Assembly: GCA_025201765.1 (NCBI GenBank)
Contig: MU623456.1
Coordinates: 1-64,000 of the forward strand
From: Daldinia sp. FL1419
Taxonomy: Eukaryota; Ascomycota; Sordariomycetes; Xylariales; Hypoxylaceae
Direction: 5' to 3'
DNA length: 64,000 nucleotides
Part shown: one piece after another, positions 22,784-34,496 of the stretch
Numbering within the stretch: position 1 is the stretch's first letter
How the letters are laid out: every line of letters starts with the position of its first letter
Made by a program: the position numbers and the translations under genes
The notes under the pieces: model-generated
Database searches by the model: none
What the model saw: the letters and a program-made list of their open reading frames with translations, nothing else
Told to the model about the DNA's origin: nothing

Positions 22784-23906
22784 TCGAAAGGTTGTCGAGG
22801 AGAGGACTCTCGCGCCGAAAAGGTCGCCAACCTGGACTTTGAAGCCCGCGTACCGGTCCCCTTCAGTATCTTCCCTCGGACGTACAAGGAGACTGAGGTA
22901 GAAACCACCACCCACACTCACGCAGAGGTTCAAATCGATCTACCCGCCAAACCAGAGAAAGCCGGACGGGAAGGTCAATACTCTTCTACCTCTGCTTCTG
23001 CTCAGTTACCTCCGCGTGAAGAGCAACACTTTAGCGAAGAAGAGGTCCGCATCACACGTGAAGAAGAACGTTACCGCCGTCCCGGTGCCCACCACGAGCA
23101 TTACGAGGAGCACAGGTCAGTCAACCAAGTTTTTCTATTTTTCAGAACCACTTCGGAACCACTTTCAAACCCCTTTATCACAAACCCCCTTCGAATCCCT
23201 TCGTAAGAAGAGCTATGACTATCAATAATTACGCAAAGAGCTACAATTGATCCAATTGCTCCATTATGTGAGCCCGAGCTTCTGGTCTGGGTCAGTTTTC
23301 CGGCCCGCAACGGAGTCAATTGAACTAAATTGGACAATATGGAGCCATGGGGCCAGTGCCTTGCTCATTTTCAGCCATCCTTGTCAGGTGTTTGGGTCTT
23401 GGCTGCTTGGTCAATCCTCCCCCCCGTTGACTAAGGGAACTTGTTAAAATATCTTCAACTGACATCAAACCTCTTCCAATAGACCTCATACTTCTCACAC
23501 TGAATCTCATTTCAAACCCTCTCGCCCTTCTTCTTCTTTCTCTTACGCAGAGACTTCCATTGAGGTCGACCGCCACAACCCTCACTTAAGCTCCATTGAT
23601 CGCATCGAACGTGAATATCGCGCTCGAGCTCAACCTTCCTTCAAGGAAAACATCAGCGTAGCCGGCAGTACTGTCGACCCCCCTAGGCCTAGCTCTCACT
23701 TCGCCTCTGAGCATACTTCAATCTCCGACTCTACTGTCGACCCTCCCAAGCCTTCTTTTCCCAGCTTTACCGAGGAAGTTCGCATTAGCGAAGTCACTGT
23801 TGATCCCCCGAAGGCCGGTTCATCCTACCACCGGGACACAGAAATTGCCGAGGAAACCGTAGAGTATCCTCAGCAAAGTCACGCCCCTAGCTCTAAAAAG
23901 AGTAGA
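22784..23906 (+). other. in-frame upstream exons of HEX1, probable long-isoform N-terminus without ATG
   Basis: An open frame runs 22784-23115, then after a 367 bp intron (23116-23482, GTCAGT..CCAATAG) continues 23483-23906 straight into the HEX1 ATG in frame. The translation is clearly protein-like: FPRTYKETEVETTTHTHAEV, EEEVRITREEERYRRPG, and three copies of a STVDPP/VTVDPP-centred motif (AGSTVDPPRPS, SDSTVDPPKPS, SEVTVDPPKAG). YKETEVE-type segments occur in the long N-termini of Woronin-body proteins of other fungi, which are made by alternative splicing. There is no ATG anywhere in these roughly 250 codons. The TAG just before 22784 could itself be a splice acceptor (cgcccttag), so the initiator may lie in an upstream exon that I could not find. 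Confidence 0.6.
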
Positions 23907-24558
23907 ATGGGATATTACGACTCCGCCGGTTAGTTCAAGTGCTAACCTATTATTATCGCAAAACCAATCACTGACTGAAACAGGACACCACCACTCTCTC
24001 CGTGAAGGACTACACAAGATGGCCGACCGTGTCTTCCACCCTGAGGGCGAGCGCCTCGAGATCGTTCGTGAGGGCCGCTCCTCCGTCTCCAAGTCTAACG
24101 GAGCTCCTTCCATCCCCAACACAGTTACCATCCCTTGCCACCATGTCCGTATGGGTGATATCTTGATCCTTCAGGGTCGCCCCTGCCAGGTCATCCGTAT
24201 CTCGACCTCGTCGGCTACGGGCCAGCACCGTTACCTCGGTGTTGACCTCTTCACCAAGCAGCTCCATGAAGAGTCGTCTTTCGTCTCTAACCCTGCCCCC
24301 AGCGTCGTCGTCCAGACCATGCTCGGACCCGTCTTCAAGCAGTACCGTGTCCTCGACATCCAGGATGGTACTATCGTCGCCATGACCGAGACTGGTGATG
24401 TCAAGACTGGTGTTCCCGTCATTGACCAGTCCAACCTATGGCAGCGTCTTACCCAGGCCTTCAACGCTGGTCACGGCAGTGTCCGCGTTCTCGTCCTGAA
24501 CGATGGCCCTCGTGAGCTTGTTGTTGACATGAAGGTCATCCACGCCTCCAGCTTGTAA
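23907..24558 (+). CDS. hex1: Woronin body major protein HEX1 (eIF5A-like fold)
   Basis: Short form: exons 23907-23928 and 23984-24558, with a 55 bp intron starting GTTAGT and ending CAG; 198 aa. The start MGYYDSAGHHHSLREG resembles the N. crassa protein (176 aa), and the core TIPCHHVRMGDILILQGRPC through ELVVDMKVIHASSL is nearly colinear with it. HEX1 self-assembles into the crystalline core of Woronin bodies. These peroxisome-derived organelles plug septal pores after wounding. The fold is two eIF5A-like domains without the hypusine site. The C-terminus here is Ser-Ser-Leu rather than the canonical peroxisomal signal Ser-Arg-Leu. An in-frame extension upstream suggests a longer isoform. eIF5A itself is excluded because the GHRYLGVDLFTKQ and NPAPSVVVQTM segments are HEX1-specific and no hypusination loop is present. 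Confidence 0.95.
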
Positions 24559-25489
24559 AGATATTTTAGTGTGGGATCAACTGTCAATTAATGTCATCAT
24601 AAATGGGGTGTTTTCTTATGCTGATGGTTTATGATGGAGTCGCGGTTGATCTCAAGATTGTTTTAGATCTTTCGCGCGTAATTATGTAAGGAATGGAAAA
24701 AGGACGTTGCGGATTTTGGCATATATGATACATAGTTCTGTATATGGATGGTAATACAATGTCAAGTCTTTAACGTACATTTAATAGTTGGTTTAATTTT
24801 ACTCTGCCTTTATGTCTTGCTTACTTGTCTTGTCTGTCTGCTTGTCTGCCTTGAATGGCTTACTTTTGTTCTTCTGAGTGTTTGTTGTTTCTCGTGAGAC
24901 GAGACTCACAAGATTGATGTTTTGGAAGCATTGAGTATCGCCTCGAATAGGATGTGTACCTACCTAGGTCAGGTACTAGGTTAGGTAAGTTAATGGCCAT
25001 CAGGGTGCTGACTTTGGTATCATGTATCCTATTCAAAGGTACCTAAGGTTAAGCCGAAGTCACCGGACTAGAACCAAACCTCATTTCTACCAATTAGAAT
25101 ACGCGACTTTGCTTATCAAGCACGCAAGATATCACAAGACGCAATCAGAAACAAGAAACCCACCTTCTCAACTCAGTTAAGTTTGCCGATAACCTCTTTG
25201 ATCCTTTTGATTCTTTTGGTCCTTCTTGGTCATGGTGACTTTGTAATTTGGAGTACCGTACCCCCAATCCGCCTATCTCTAAAAGCCGTGTCATAGATAC
25301 CATCCGTAAATAATCAGACTTGTTAAACTCTGCTTGGGAACTGTCGAGTCCACCAAACCCCGGCGTGCCGTCTCTCGAGGTTCCTTGACTCGAGGTTCTT
25401 TGAGAATATCGTGGATAGTCGACCTATCTTGATATTATTAGCGTCTATTCCAGGGTCATTTAAATCCTATCCTAGAGACCATAACCACG
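24559..25489. other. intergenic region between tandem plus-strand genes
   Basis: It contains the HEX1 3' UTR, a stretch of TCTGCTTGTCTG-like words at about 24820-24860, TACCTAGG words near 24960, and the promoter of the next gene. No gene is seen. Confidence 0.6.
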
Positions 25490-27103
25490 ATGGGCGCGCA
25501 GCAGTCTAAGAGCCCACCCGAGGTGATGGCCGCCGTTGCACATGAAAAGGCCATCTTGGAACGTCTGCAGACACTCAGGTCAGAAGACGGCTTTATCCAT
25601 GTCGACAACGAAAAGGGGGTGCTCTTCAATGGCGGTATATCTAGACAGCCGGAAAAGCTAGCCATTGAAATCACGCAGAATTGGCAGTCCAGAGTGCTTG
25701 CGGATCCTAAGAACAGGTTCGTAGCCTTGGGTTCATAGGGGCACTGAATATTACTAGTAGTATTGATCTTTAAAGCTGATGATAATTTGTTATTATTAAT
25801 TAGATTGGCTCTATCGGCCTTTAGCTCCGCGAACCCACGGGATATTCTGGCTTCTCGGGCGACTAAGATTGCGGATCAGCATGTGTTCAATATCCGCATC
25901 CCGTTCGAAGGTGCTCCCATCACGAACCAGCGATCGTCAGGACGGTGCTGGCTTTTTGCTAGTACTAATACCTTCCGGGTTGCTATTATGAAGAAATACA
26001 ACTTGGACTCGTTCGAGTTATCACAAGCCTATCTATTCTTCTGGGACAAGCTCGAGAAGTCCAACTACTTCCTTGAAAATATCATCGAGACTGCTGATCA
26101 GCCGCTGGAGGAAAGACTAGTTCAGAGGCTGCTTGCTGACCCTATAAGCGACGGTGGTCAGTGGGATATGGTCTACAACTTGGTTGAGAAATACGGTCTT
26201 GTGCCCCAGGCTTTGTATCCCGACAGTTGGAATGCTATGACGAGTAGCACTATCAACTCTATCGTCGTGGCTAAGCTACGTGAATATGCGGTTATTCTAC
26301 GCGATCTGGTCAACAGCTCGGCGGCAACTGCCGCCACTCTGTCAGCTACCAAGGACAAGATGATGAGAGAAGTCCATCTAATCTTGACATTAACTCTAGG
26401 ACCGCCGCCTAGCACGACTGAGGAGTTCGAATGGAACTTCCTAGACAAGGAGGGGAGAGCGCGATCTCTGGTTTCGACGCCACACAAGTTTGCCAACGAC
26501 ATCTCGTCGCAGGACTTCCGTATTACGAGCTCTACTATCTCTAGTATGGTCTCCCTAGTTCACGACCCGCGCCACGAGCCCCTCAGCCTAATGACCGTCG
26601 ACCGTCTCGGCAACATCGTGGGCGGGCGGGGAGTCACATATATCAACGTAGACATTTCGACGCTAAAGCAAGCCTGCATATCCATGCTGCGAGCCGGTCT
26701 TCCCGTCTTCTTCGGGTCGGACGTAGGTAAGTACAGCGAGCGGGGTAGCGGGATCATGGACCTGGACTTGTTCGACTACGAGCTCGGGTTCAACGTGAAC
26801 CTGTACGGAAAGCTGGACAAGGCGGCGCGCCTGCGCGTCGGCGAGTCCGCGATGACGCACGCCATGGTGTTGACGGCGGTCCACGTCGACGGCGACGGGA
26901 AGCCCCTCCGCTGGAAGGTCCAGAATAGCTGGGGCACTGACGTCGGGGCCAAGGGCTGGTTCGTGATGAGCGATCGCTGGATGGACGAGTTCGTCTACCA
27001 GGCCGTGGTCGACCCTAAGTTCCTCGCTAGGAAGGTTCGGGATGTGCTGGCTAAGGAGCCGATTGTGCTGCCGCTGTGGGATCCTATGGGCAGCTTGGCT
27101 TAA
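25490..27103 (+). CDS. bleomycin hydrolase-type cysteine aminopeptidase (peptidase C1B)
   Basis: Two exons: 25490-25716 and 25804-27103, with an 87 bp intron starting GTTCGT and ending TTAG; 508 aa. The papain-like triad is complete: Cys124 in QRSSGRCWLFAS, His428 in AMTHAMVLTAV, Asn450 in VQNSWGTDVG. The family forms a ring-shaped hexamer with the active sites inside, trims peptides from the N-terminus and inactivates bleomycin and homocysteine thiolactone; it is cytosolic. The yeast homologue is BLH1/LAP3. The C-terminus ends in MGSLA, a few residues beyond the consensus end, where the last residues normally fold into the active site. The start MGAQQSKS fits an N-myristoylation signal (Gly2, Ser6), suggesting membrane association. 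The start is the first ATG in the frame and is preceded by a purine at -3. Identification is firm. Confidence 0.96.
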
Positions 27104-30100
27104 GCCTCAAGTGAGATCTTAAAGAGGGCATTTGGGAATTGGAATTTAGTCTACGGTTATGATCAAGGTAATGTCGGGATTTACGAGCGTTTTGGTCTCC
27201 TATTATGATATTGATAGTTGGGTAGCTGGAGTGATCCGGCTCGTGGTTTTTATAGGACTACGAATTGTGAGAACTTTGGCTTTGAGCTATTATGAACTTG
27301 CTGATACTATCTTGTATGCTATCATTTACCCTGTTCTGTTGGCCATTTGCCTTAGAGCCGAGCTGCTTTAGGCGGTGGATTCCGGCTAATGGCAACTACT
27401 ATGCTTACTTCACCTCGAAGAGCAAGCTATTGTGGCGGACAAACTACGAGCTTACTTGTTATTACACCTGTTTCTGCTAGCTTATGTGACTTGTATAGAG
27501 ATTTGTGGTTTAGTCAGTGTTCAGAGTATGGCCTGCACATGGCTTATGCCTAGGCCTTGCCTATTGTCTCACATGTGATATCTTCTTACCTTACTGTTGC
27601 CTTTTTGTAATAACTAATAGCGGGTATATAGACTATCTAGTATGTACCTAGTATGTATGTAGGTAATACGGAAAAGCGTGTTCTTTGAACCCCTATGATC
27701 CGATAGGTACCTACCTAGCCAGATCCGTTATTTCTTCCCGCTTTTTCTTTTCTTTTTTCTCTCTTCTATTGTGAACTGCCATTTTCCCATGCGGCGTGAC
27801 TCAGTCTACATGTGTGTCCAGTCCTTCTAGCTTAGAGACTATGTGTTTGCTGATACCATCCGGGCGAAGCCGCATACGAGAGGGAGGGATGGGATTTATC
27901 TTGACTGGTCCGGTAGAGTCAGACGAGATGGATATCGTAAGAGCAAGTTGCGGTAAAGGGGACTTCTCGCTAATGGTTGAACTAACACTAATAGTTAACA
28001 ATAACAAGCAGAAAGAATAGGCTGGAAGCTTGCTCACAGATGGGTATTGTTGGACTCTATTTTGGTTGACGGGTCGGCTCGGTGGCGTAATATCGTGGAG
28101 AAGACATTACCGGCATATTAGGCTGCATACACTAATGTGTTGACGGTGGAACCGATCGCGTTTGTACGAGATCTTGCGGAAACGGTGTGGACGCTATTTT
28201 CTTTGTTTACATGAGCCGATGGAGGCGACGTGGAAAATTTAGTAGACCTGCCCCGACGTGCTGAGTTGTCTTTTCTCCCCCTATCCCTCCTTTCCGTCTC
28301 TGAGTCGGCACTTGGATGGCCTCGCGGTCCACTTGGGATAAGCCGTTGTGCATCCGGTTCCACCCAACCGCTCTAGAGTGGTATGTATTGAAGAGATTCC
28401 GGCGACGCCCCAGCAGTGGGCGGAGGTGGTTTTTCGATATTAGGGGTCCACGTTTTGGAACACCGCTTCGAGATGGAGCTCTCGTGCAGCCGCATGCACG
28501 TAGGGTCTCTCGATCTATCTGGATGCCTAGGCACTTTGTATTTGCTCATTGCGCAAGCTTTCATCTATCTGCGTTGCTAGCGTGTTCATCTGACGGGTGT
28601 AACGCCGCACTTATGGGTGGTTTCCCGTCACACCGTCATACCACATAAACAAGCCTAAGCATATACGAAATAGAGAACACGGCTGTGTCGGACCCGGCTC
28701 GGTTCGTCCTTCTCCTTTTCGTCTCTCCCCATGCCGGACAGTTTTCAATGTTATGGGGCTACCGGACTCTAGCCGGGCGACGGCATCGGGAGATCGACTG
28801 ATCTAAACATATCGATGATTATAGAGCTGTGTGTATGGTGGCCACTTCGTGGGCAGTGTGTCAGCGGCGTCTTGAGATCTACCCATGGGGGTAGGCGATG
28901 TGGTTTCACTACTTACGTAGCTAGGAGATAAGGCTGCCCAGAGGCTTCGCCAGGGCGTATTGTAGCATCGGGAACATGGATTCGTGATGAAAGATGACGA
29001 GTTGTCGTCGTAATGCAGCTTAAGAATAGACACAAGTAGATTATGCGTGCTCATCTACCCGCCAAATCCCATCGTTTAGAGCTATAGTAGATTCGAATAA
29101 TCATGATAGCCTGGTCACATCTCTGGCTATGCCCGCCACTAAGTGATCAATTCTGGTAGCCTTGCTAAGAAATGCCTTGGCTATCTGAAACAGTTGCTTT
29201 CGCTTTCTTTCGACCCAATGTGACGATGTAGTAAATAGTCATAAGATTCGACTGGGACTGATGATCTGGCATCTGTGTTACCCAGCGCTAAAGGTCACAG
29301 GACGTTAGACCGTAGATAAACCCTGTGGGCTGGATGGGTGACCGCTTGAGAAACATTCTAGAAAACTTCAGGACTAATCGGAGAATAGGCAGGGCAACGT
29401 TAGTCAATCAAACACAGCCGCTGAGTTGTCCGACTATGACGAGTAAGCGGGCTAGAATGAGACTTGTTAGCCTTGTATCTAATGCCGAACAAGAGTGTCT
29501 ATTGTTTATTTTTGCCTGGTTTAAATTGTATCATCCGGGAAGCGAGCGGTGAACTCAAGGATAAGTCTTTGGACTGCGGAGCCTGTTCAAATCGAAACTT
29601 CTCGTTGACCTTGGACACGGCCGTACGCTACGGCATCCAACGTCCAATAGCACCTATTATCATATGATGTCTATCCTCGTTGGATCGTTGGTAGGACTTG
29701 GTACCCGGTAGATAAGGCTTAGCCCTTAGGTTTCTGATTCTGTTGGCCCATTATACTCCTATCAAAATCAAGCTCTGCTCGAGATCTCAAGTGGGCTGAG
29801 AACGGCGGGAAGCTTAAGTTGGCCCGGGTACACGGCGCCTAAACTGCCTACGCGCCTGTACAGACGATCTACCACGTGTGTTAAGCTCGCAAGGGTGACT
29901 AACACGCGGTTCCAAGAGTTTAAGGGATCACATTTTCGAACATCTATATTCCATCGTTATGCATGACCAGATGGCCATGAGCCGGTCTACTCTCTCTTGG
30001 CCTGATTTGCCGGGATGCTCTATGGAAACTGATTTCTCATGCTGATGCTATGTGCTATGGTATGCTCTGTAGCTATAACGGGTGTGCTATTCAGGCCCAA

Positions 30101-31800
30101 CTCAGACTAAGAACCCTACCTAGCATTAATGAAGAGCTAGACCCTGGGTATCATCGATATCAGCCGTCACACCAGTGCCGGCCGTCAACGGAGCTTTTGC
30201 TACGGTAGTTATATCTTTTTAATGTATCCTTATTTTGTGATGAACAGTATAGACACGGAGACTACATGCGAATATTAGGGATAGGGGATAGCAAAGGTGA
30301 ACTACAAGACAACGGCGATTTCGTCAAACACGGCGGCTACAATATATGCGCCTCTGATCCTTCTATTCCCTTTGCTATGGAAGCAGTTTGTTTCCGTCCT
30401 CGGTTCAAGTTACTATCTCCATTACCCTATTAGGTAACTTCAAGGAGGGAAATCAGTTTGAAACGGGTTCTACATGATATTCTACATAATGTGCCTTGGC
30501 TCATGGATGGCATGTGATTCGAGGGGTGCGATATAATATTAAATGCCGCGAGGGGTCCCGAGGAGCTGTTAAGCATCCCTTGATAGTTATAGCAGCCCAA
30601 TCATACAGGGGAAATTGAATGATTCGCCACTTGGGCGGCTTTCTTTTTCTTCTCACCACGGTAGGCTGCGAATTATTATTTCCATAGCGGAGGTAACTGT
30701 CTACATATCGTGTAATTATGGTGACCTTAATCGCGAATTGGGCGACACGACGTTCGCATAGCCCACCTTGGGATATATTGTACCTAGTTTAGCTGAGATG
30801 ATTGAATATGCACAGCCTTCTCTTCCGCGCCACTAAGCGCATGTCTACCTCTATGTATTGTCTACTATGTAATGTCTACCATGTACATGAGACGAGGCGA
30901 GACGCCGGATCCAAAGGATCGGGCCGGACCACGAGGTACGAGGGTTTGAATCTGAGTGACTTTCACGGACCAATTCCAAGAGACAATTGTGACTCAAAGA
31001 AGATATCGCAGCCAGAGAAGAGGGTCCATTGGGTTCCAATAGAGTTAGCGTTGAAGCCCGAATCACCAAAATAAGCACCAATGAGCGTTGGTTACCAGAC
31101 CTTCACCATCCCAACAAGCTCAAGAGGGCGGATGGGATACACTCTTGAAGGGAGAACTTGACAAAAAAGGAGAGAAGATATGTAACGATTGGTGCTTCTA
31201 TTATTGTTGCCATGGCGAGAGAGTGTGATTAATGATGAATGTTGCAGCCGATAGAATAATAGGCAGTTTCTAAGCCTCGGAAGAATATGTGCTGGAGATA
31301 CCTTTTACGTGTTTGCGTACGGTGACAATTAAGGGGGGGGGTGGGCAACCCCATTTGTTCTGTGTACCTAGGTAGGTAATTATCAAAATTAGATTCATTG
31401 GCAAGTTTACCAAATTGGAATTATGGTTGGTAGATTCCAAAAGGGCTCAGAGACAAAACATTCCATATTTACCTATCAACACGATATAAGTTGAGATATT
31501 CGAAACTGAGGGATGTCTACGTAGAAGAGCTCAACAAAATATATATGAAAAGGACGATATATGCCTTTCTAGACTTACAGTCGATAGATTGCGGCACGGC
31601 CAACATCCGATATTTCCAATATTAGCACCGGCGTTCACTAATACCACTTTTTTTTTTTTCTTTTCAAAAACGCTTAGACTCAGGAACGGTTCAACACTTA
31701 CACGCACGCCAGTTCTGGTACCTACATCCTACATAAATTACTTACTTATATAGGCACATTGATAACCTAGTCAATTCCCACTTACATACAGCGATGCTAC
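27104..31800. other. 4.7 kb intergenic region, no supported gene
   Basis: After the peptidase 3' end, composition is ordinary and stops are frequent in all frames. Open frames here (up to 110 codons, for example 28316-28648 and 28118-28363 overlapping on opposite strands) lack domains, codon bias or neighbouring exons. A G8 run lies near 31334. I see no tRNA-like A and B box pair. Confidence 0.55.
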
Positions 31801-33499
31801 TACAAACATAATAAAACGTTGGATACGTTGGAATTTGGAAGCATTTCTAATCTCATCCCCACGACATTGCAACTATACAGCCGATCCCACCTACGACGGA
31901 CACAATAGCGGCGTAATTTCTCGGGTCGCCGATCTTGATTCAGGTGCTATTTGGTTCGTGTTCCTGGAGGATACATACGATCTAGGAAGGAGACAAAAAA
32001 AAAGAGGAAAAAGAAAAAGCGACAGAGCACACTAACACGAAAATACGGAATACCTAGGTCGAGTTACTTGGGACCCCGTTCTAGGGTTACCCGTTTAGGG
32101 AATACTTGACTTCTTTTATCTTATTTTTATTTTTATTTTTACTCTTATTTTTATTCTTATTTTTTATGCTAGGGAAACATTAGATCCCTCCGTCAAACCC
32201 TACCCTTGAACGGGGATTCTACTAGTCTTCCGGCTCAGCGTAACCAACCCAACCCTCGGCTGGGTAACCTACCTGTCCGTCGCATGTCATCTTTTTTAGC
32301 TAGGCCCAAGCTATTCAGGTCGCCTAGGTCTGCCATTGACGCAACGCGATTCTATTTTGCGAGGCGGGACGTCATCGCCGAGCATTCTCCATCCTATTCG
32401 CCAAGTGGGCACATCCTCCACCACACCATCGTCATTGCTACCATTTTACTATCATATTTCACCTTAGAGCGACGTTGCTTTTGCTCTGTTGCCTCTCTGT
32501 TGCCTCTCTGGTTTGTTCTGGCCCTATTTTAGCTTCTTGAGTGTTTTCTCTCTCGACTGGAAACCAGGAAACCAGGAAACGGGGTCTTGTCATCAGATCA
32601 GTTGACGTCGTTTCGACAAGAATATCCTCCAAAAAGGAAAACCAATAGCAGGACGTGAAAAGAAGCCGTTTCAATTCTTCTACCGTGTTTCTTCTCTCTC
32701 TGAACCATAGAAACCATACGACTAGTCAATCACACCCCACCTCCTCTTGGCTGCAATATGCATGGCAAAACCACACCTACATACACATACACATACATGA
32801 CCTGACCTTAACTATCATCTTACCTAAGAGATCACCTAGCTGCATGAAAGGTGAATCCACAAGCTAGGAGATAGTTTAGTTACAGGTTTCGAGTTCGGCT
32901 TCTCGCACAGTCGTTTCGTTTTTATTCCCATACAGAGCCTCAAGACTTGTTGTTGCTATTTCCGTCAGGGAACGTTTGCTTTTATATAGAAATCTTCCAT
33001 CGATCGGGCCACTCGCCGGAACGAGGGGATCTAGTTGGGGAGTCGAAGGTATCCGACCGACGTTTCGTTGTAAGAGTCGAGAGAATTAAGTCTGTGATTG
33101 CGAGGCACACGAGGACGACATCCCCGCTACGCTACATAACACTACATAACACTACATACTGCTGCTACTACATACTACTACTACGTACTTACATATAGCG
33201 ACTTGCGACTGGATATTTCTCAGTTGAGAAAAAAAAAGCCGCTCGTTATTGGCTATATTACCGATTCAACTTGGAGGGTAGAGAACGGATCCCTCTTCAG
33301 GCAAATACAATAAGCCATACAATAAGCCGATAAAGTGCACAGTCCCACAACTATCACCGCACACCTGGTTGATCTCTTCTCTTCGGCCGATTCCTCTAGT
33401 ACATTCTTGCATTTTTTTAGTCGGGGATCACTTGATCCATCTGATCTGGAACAACACACACTATTTGCCTCTTCTCGGCTGAAGAGCTCACAAAACACT

Positions 33500-33528
33500 T
33501 GTGTGTGTGTGTGCGTGTGTGTGTGTGT
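33500..33528. repeat. GT dinucleotide microsatellite
   Basis: About fourteen GT units, interrupted once by GC. It lies about 1 kb upstream of the next start codon. Confidence 0.95.
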
Positions 33529-33655
33529 AAGAGTGTACGACGTGAGAGGGGCCTAGTTAAAGGACTGTCAAAATAGGGGAATAAGAAGAGGACATCACAC
33601 AGAAGATACCAAAAATACAGAAAAAAAAAAAGAAAAAAAAAAGGAGAGACAGAGC

Positions 33656-33671
33656 AGAGAGAGAGAGAGAG
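33656..33671. repeat. GA dinucleotide microsatellite
   Basis: About eight GA units, immediately after an interrupted poly-A block (33620-33642). Confidence 0.9.
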
Positions 33672-34496
33672 ATCTGTTCTCTGTACCTTGTGGCTCGTGG
33701 CTATCTTCAAGGGTCCCCCAAGTCCCTCTCAGTGGCCCAATTTCACCGCCGGTTCCCTGTTCTGCAGCCCAACCCGAAGACAGAAAACTCGTAACGATAC
33801 GACCCCTCCAACTCTTCAAGCCCTCCTATGGCTTCTACCCCGCGGTAGGACCCTTATCGTCGCCAGTCTCTTTACCAGGATATTCGATATTCATTTCTTG
33901 GTATGTATGCAACTCTATGTCCTCTATCGGCCTCATGGTCTCCGTACCTTAATCATTTTGACTGTACGCCATTATAAAAAAATGTCACCATATTCCCCGG
34001 GAGCATCTGGAATTTGGAATTTCTTAATAGATTTAACACTCTTTACTTACACTTATTTGTTCCAGGTTTAGGCCCATTCTTTTTTTTTCTATTTTCTTTT
34101 TTTATACATATGACCAGACCAGAAAAGGGCACAAGACTCCTTTCGCCCCCAAATTCTAGGAAAATCTTCTACTCACGAAACCACGAAACCACGAAACCTG
34201 GTCATTCCTAATAATAAGCCGGACATAATTACGTCCGTCCCACCTTGCCCTTGCGGAATTTCCAGCTTTACTAAATTTTGCTTTATCCTCTTTTTATTTT
34301 TATTTTTATCTTTTTTATTCTGACTCACAACTCCATACTTCAGACCGTCCACCAACCAACCAACTACCACCATCTATCATCTCTTAAACTAACAAAGACG
34401 AATTTGGTTACATCGTGATCGTTGTTGACTAGCAGGAAAAATAAAAGACTACCACTGCGCCATATTATTATATCACTGAATAAGCTAGTCAACATA

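Larger units (their letters stand above)
31801..34496. promoter_or_regulatory. long pyrimidine- and microsatellite-rich upstream region of the Arg/Glu-rich gene
   Basis: This region has runs of TTTTTA/TTTTATT (32110-32170, 34270-34320), a GT microsatellite (33500-33528), A-rich blocks (33620-33645), a GA microsatellite (33656-33671) and many C/T tracts leading up to the ATG at 34497. It is probably promoter plus a long 5' leader. Short open frames within it are low complexity, so I do not call them genes. Confidence 0.4.

Noticed and set aside
24019..24558. Translation factor eIF5A
   Set aside because: The eIF5A hypusine loop is absent, and the sequence matches the HEX1 core and its N- and C-terminal segments.
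34422..34496. Upstream in-frame ATG for the Arg/Glu-rich protein
   Set aside because: It adds a basic, non-conserved-looking 25 residues. MAEPRYRYSG has a better context and is the natural start of the Arg/Tyr-rich region.
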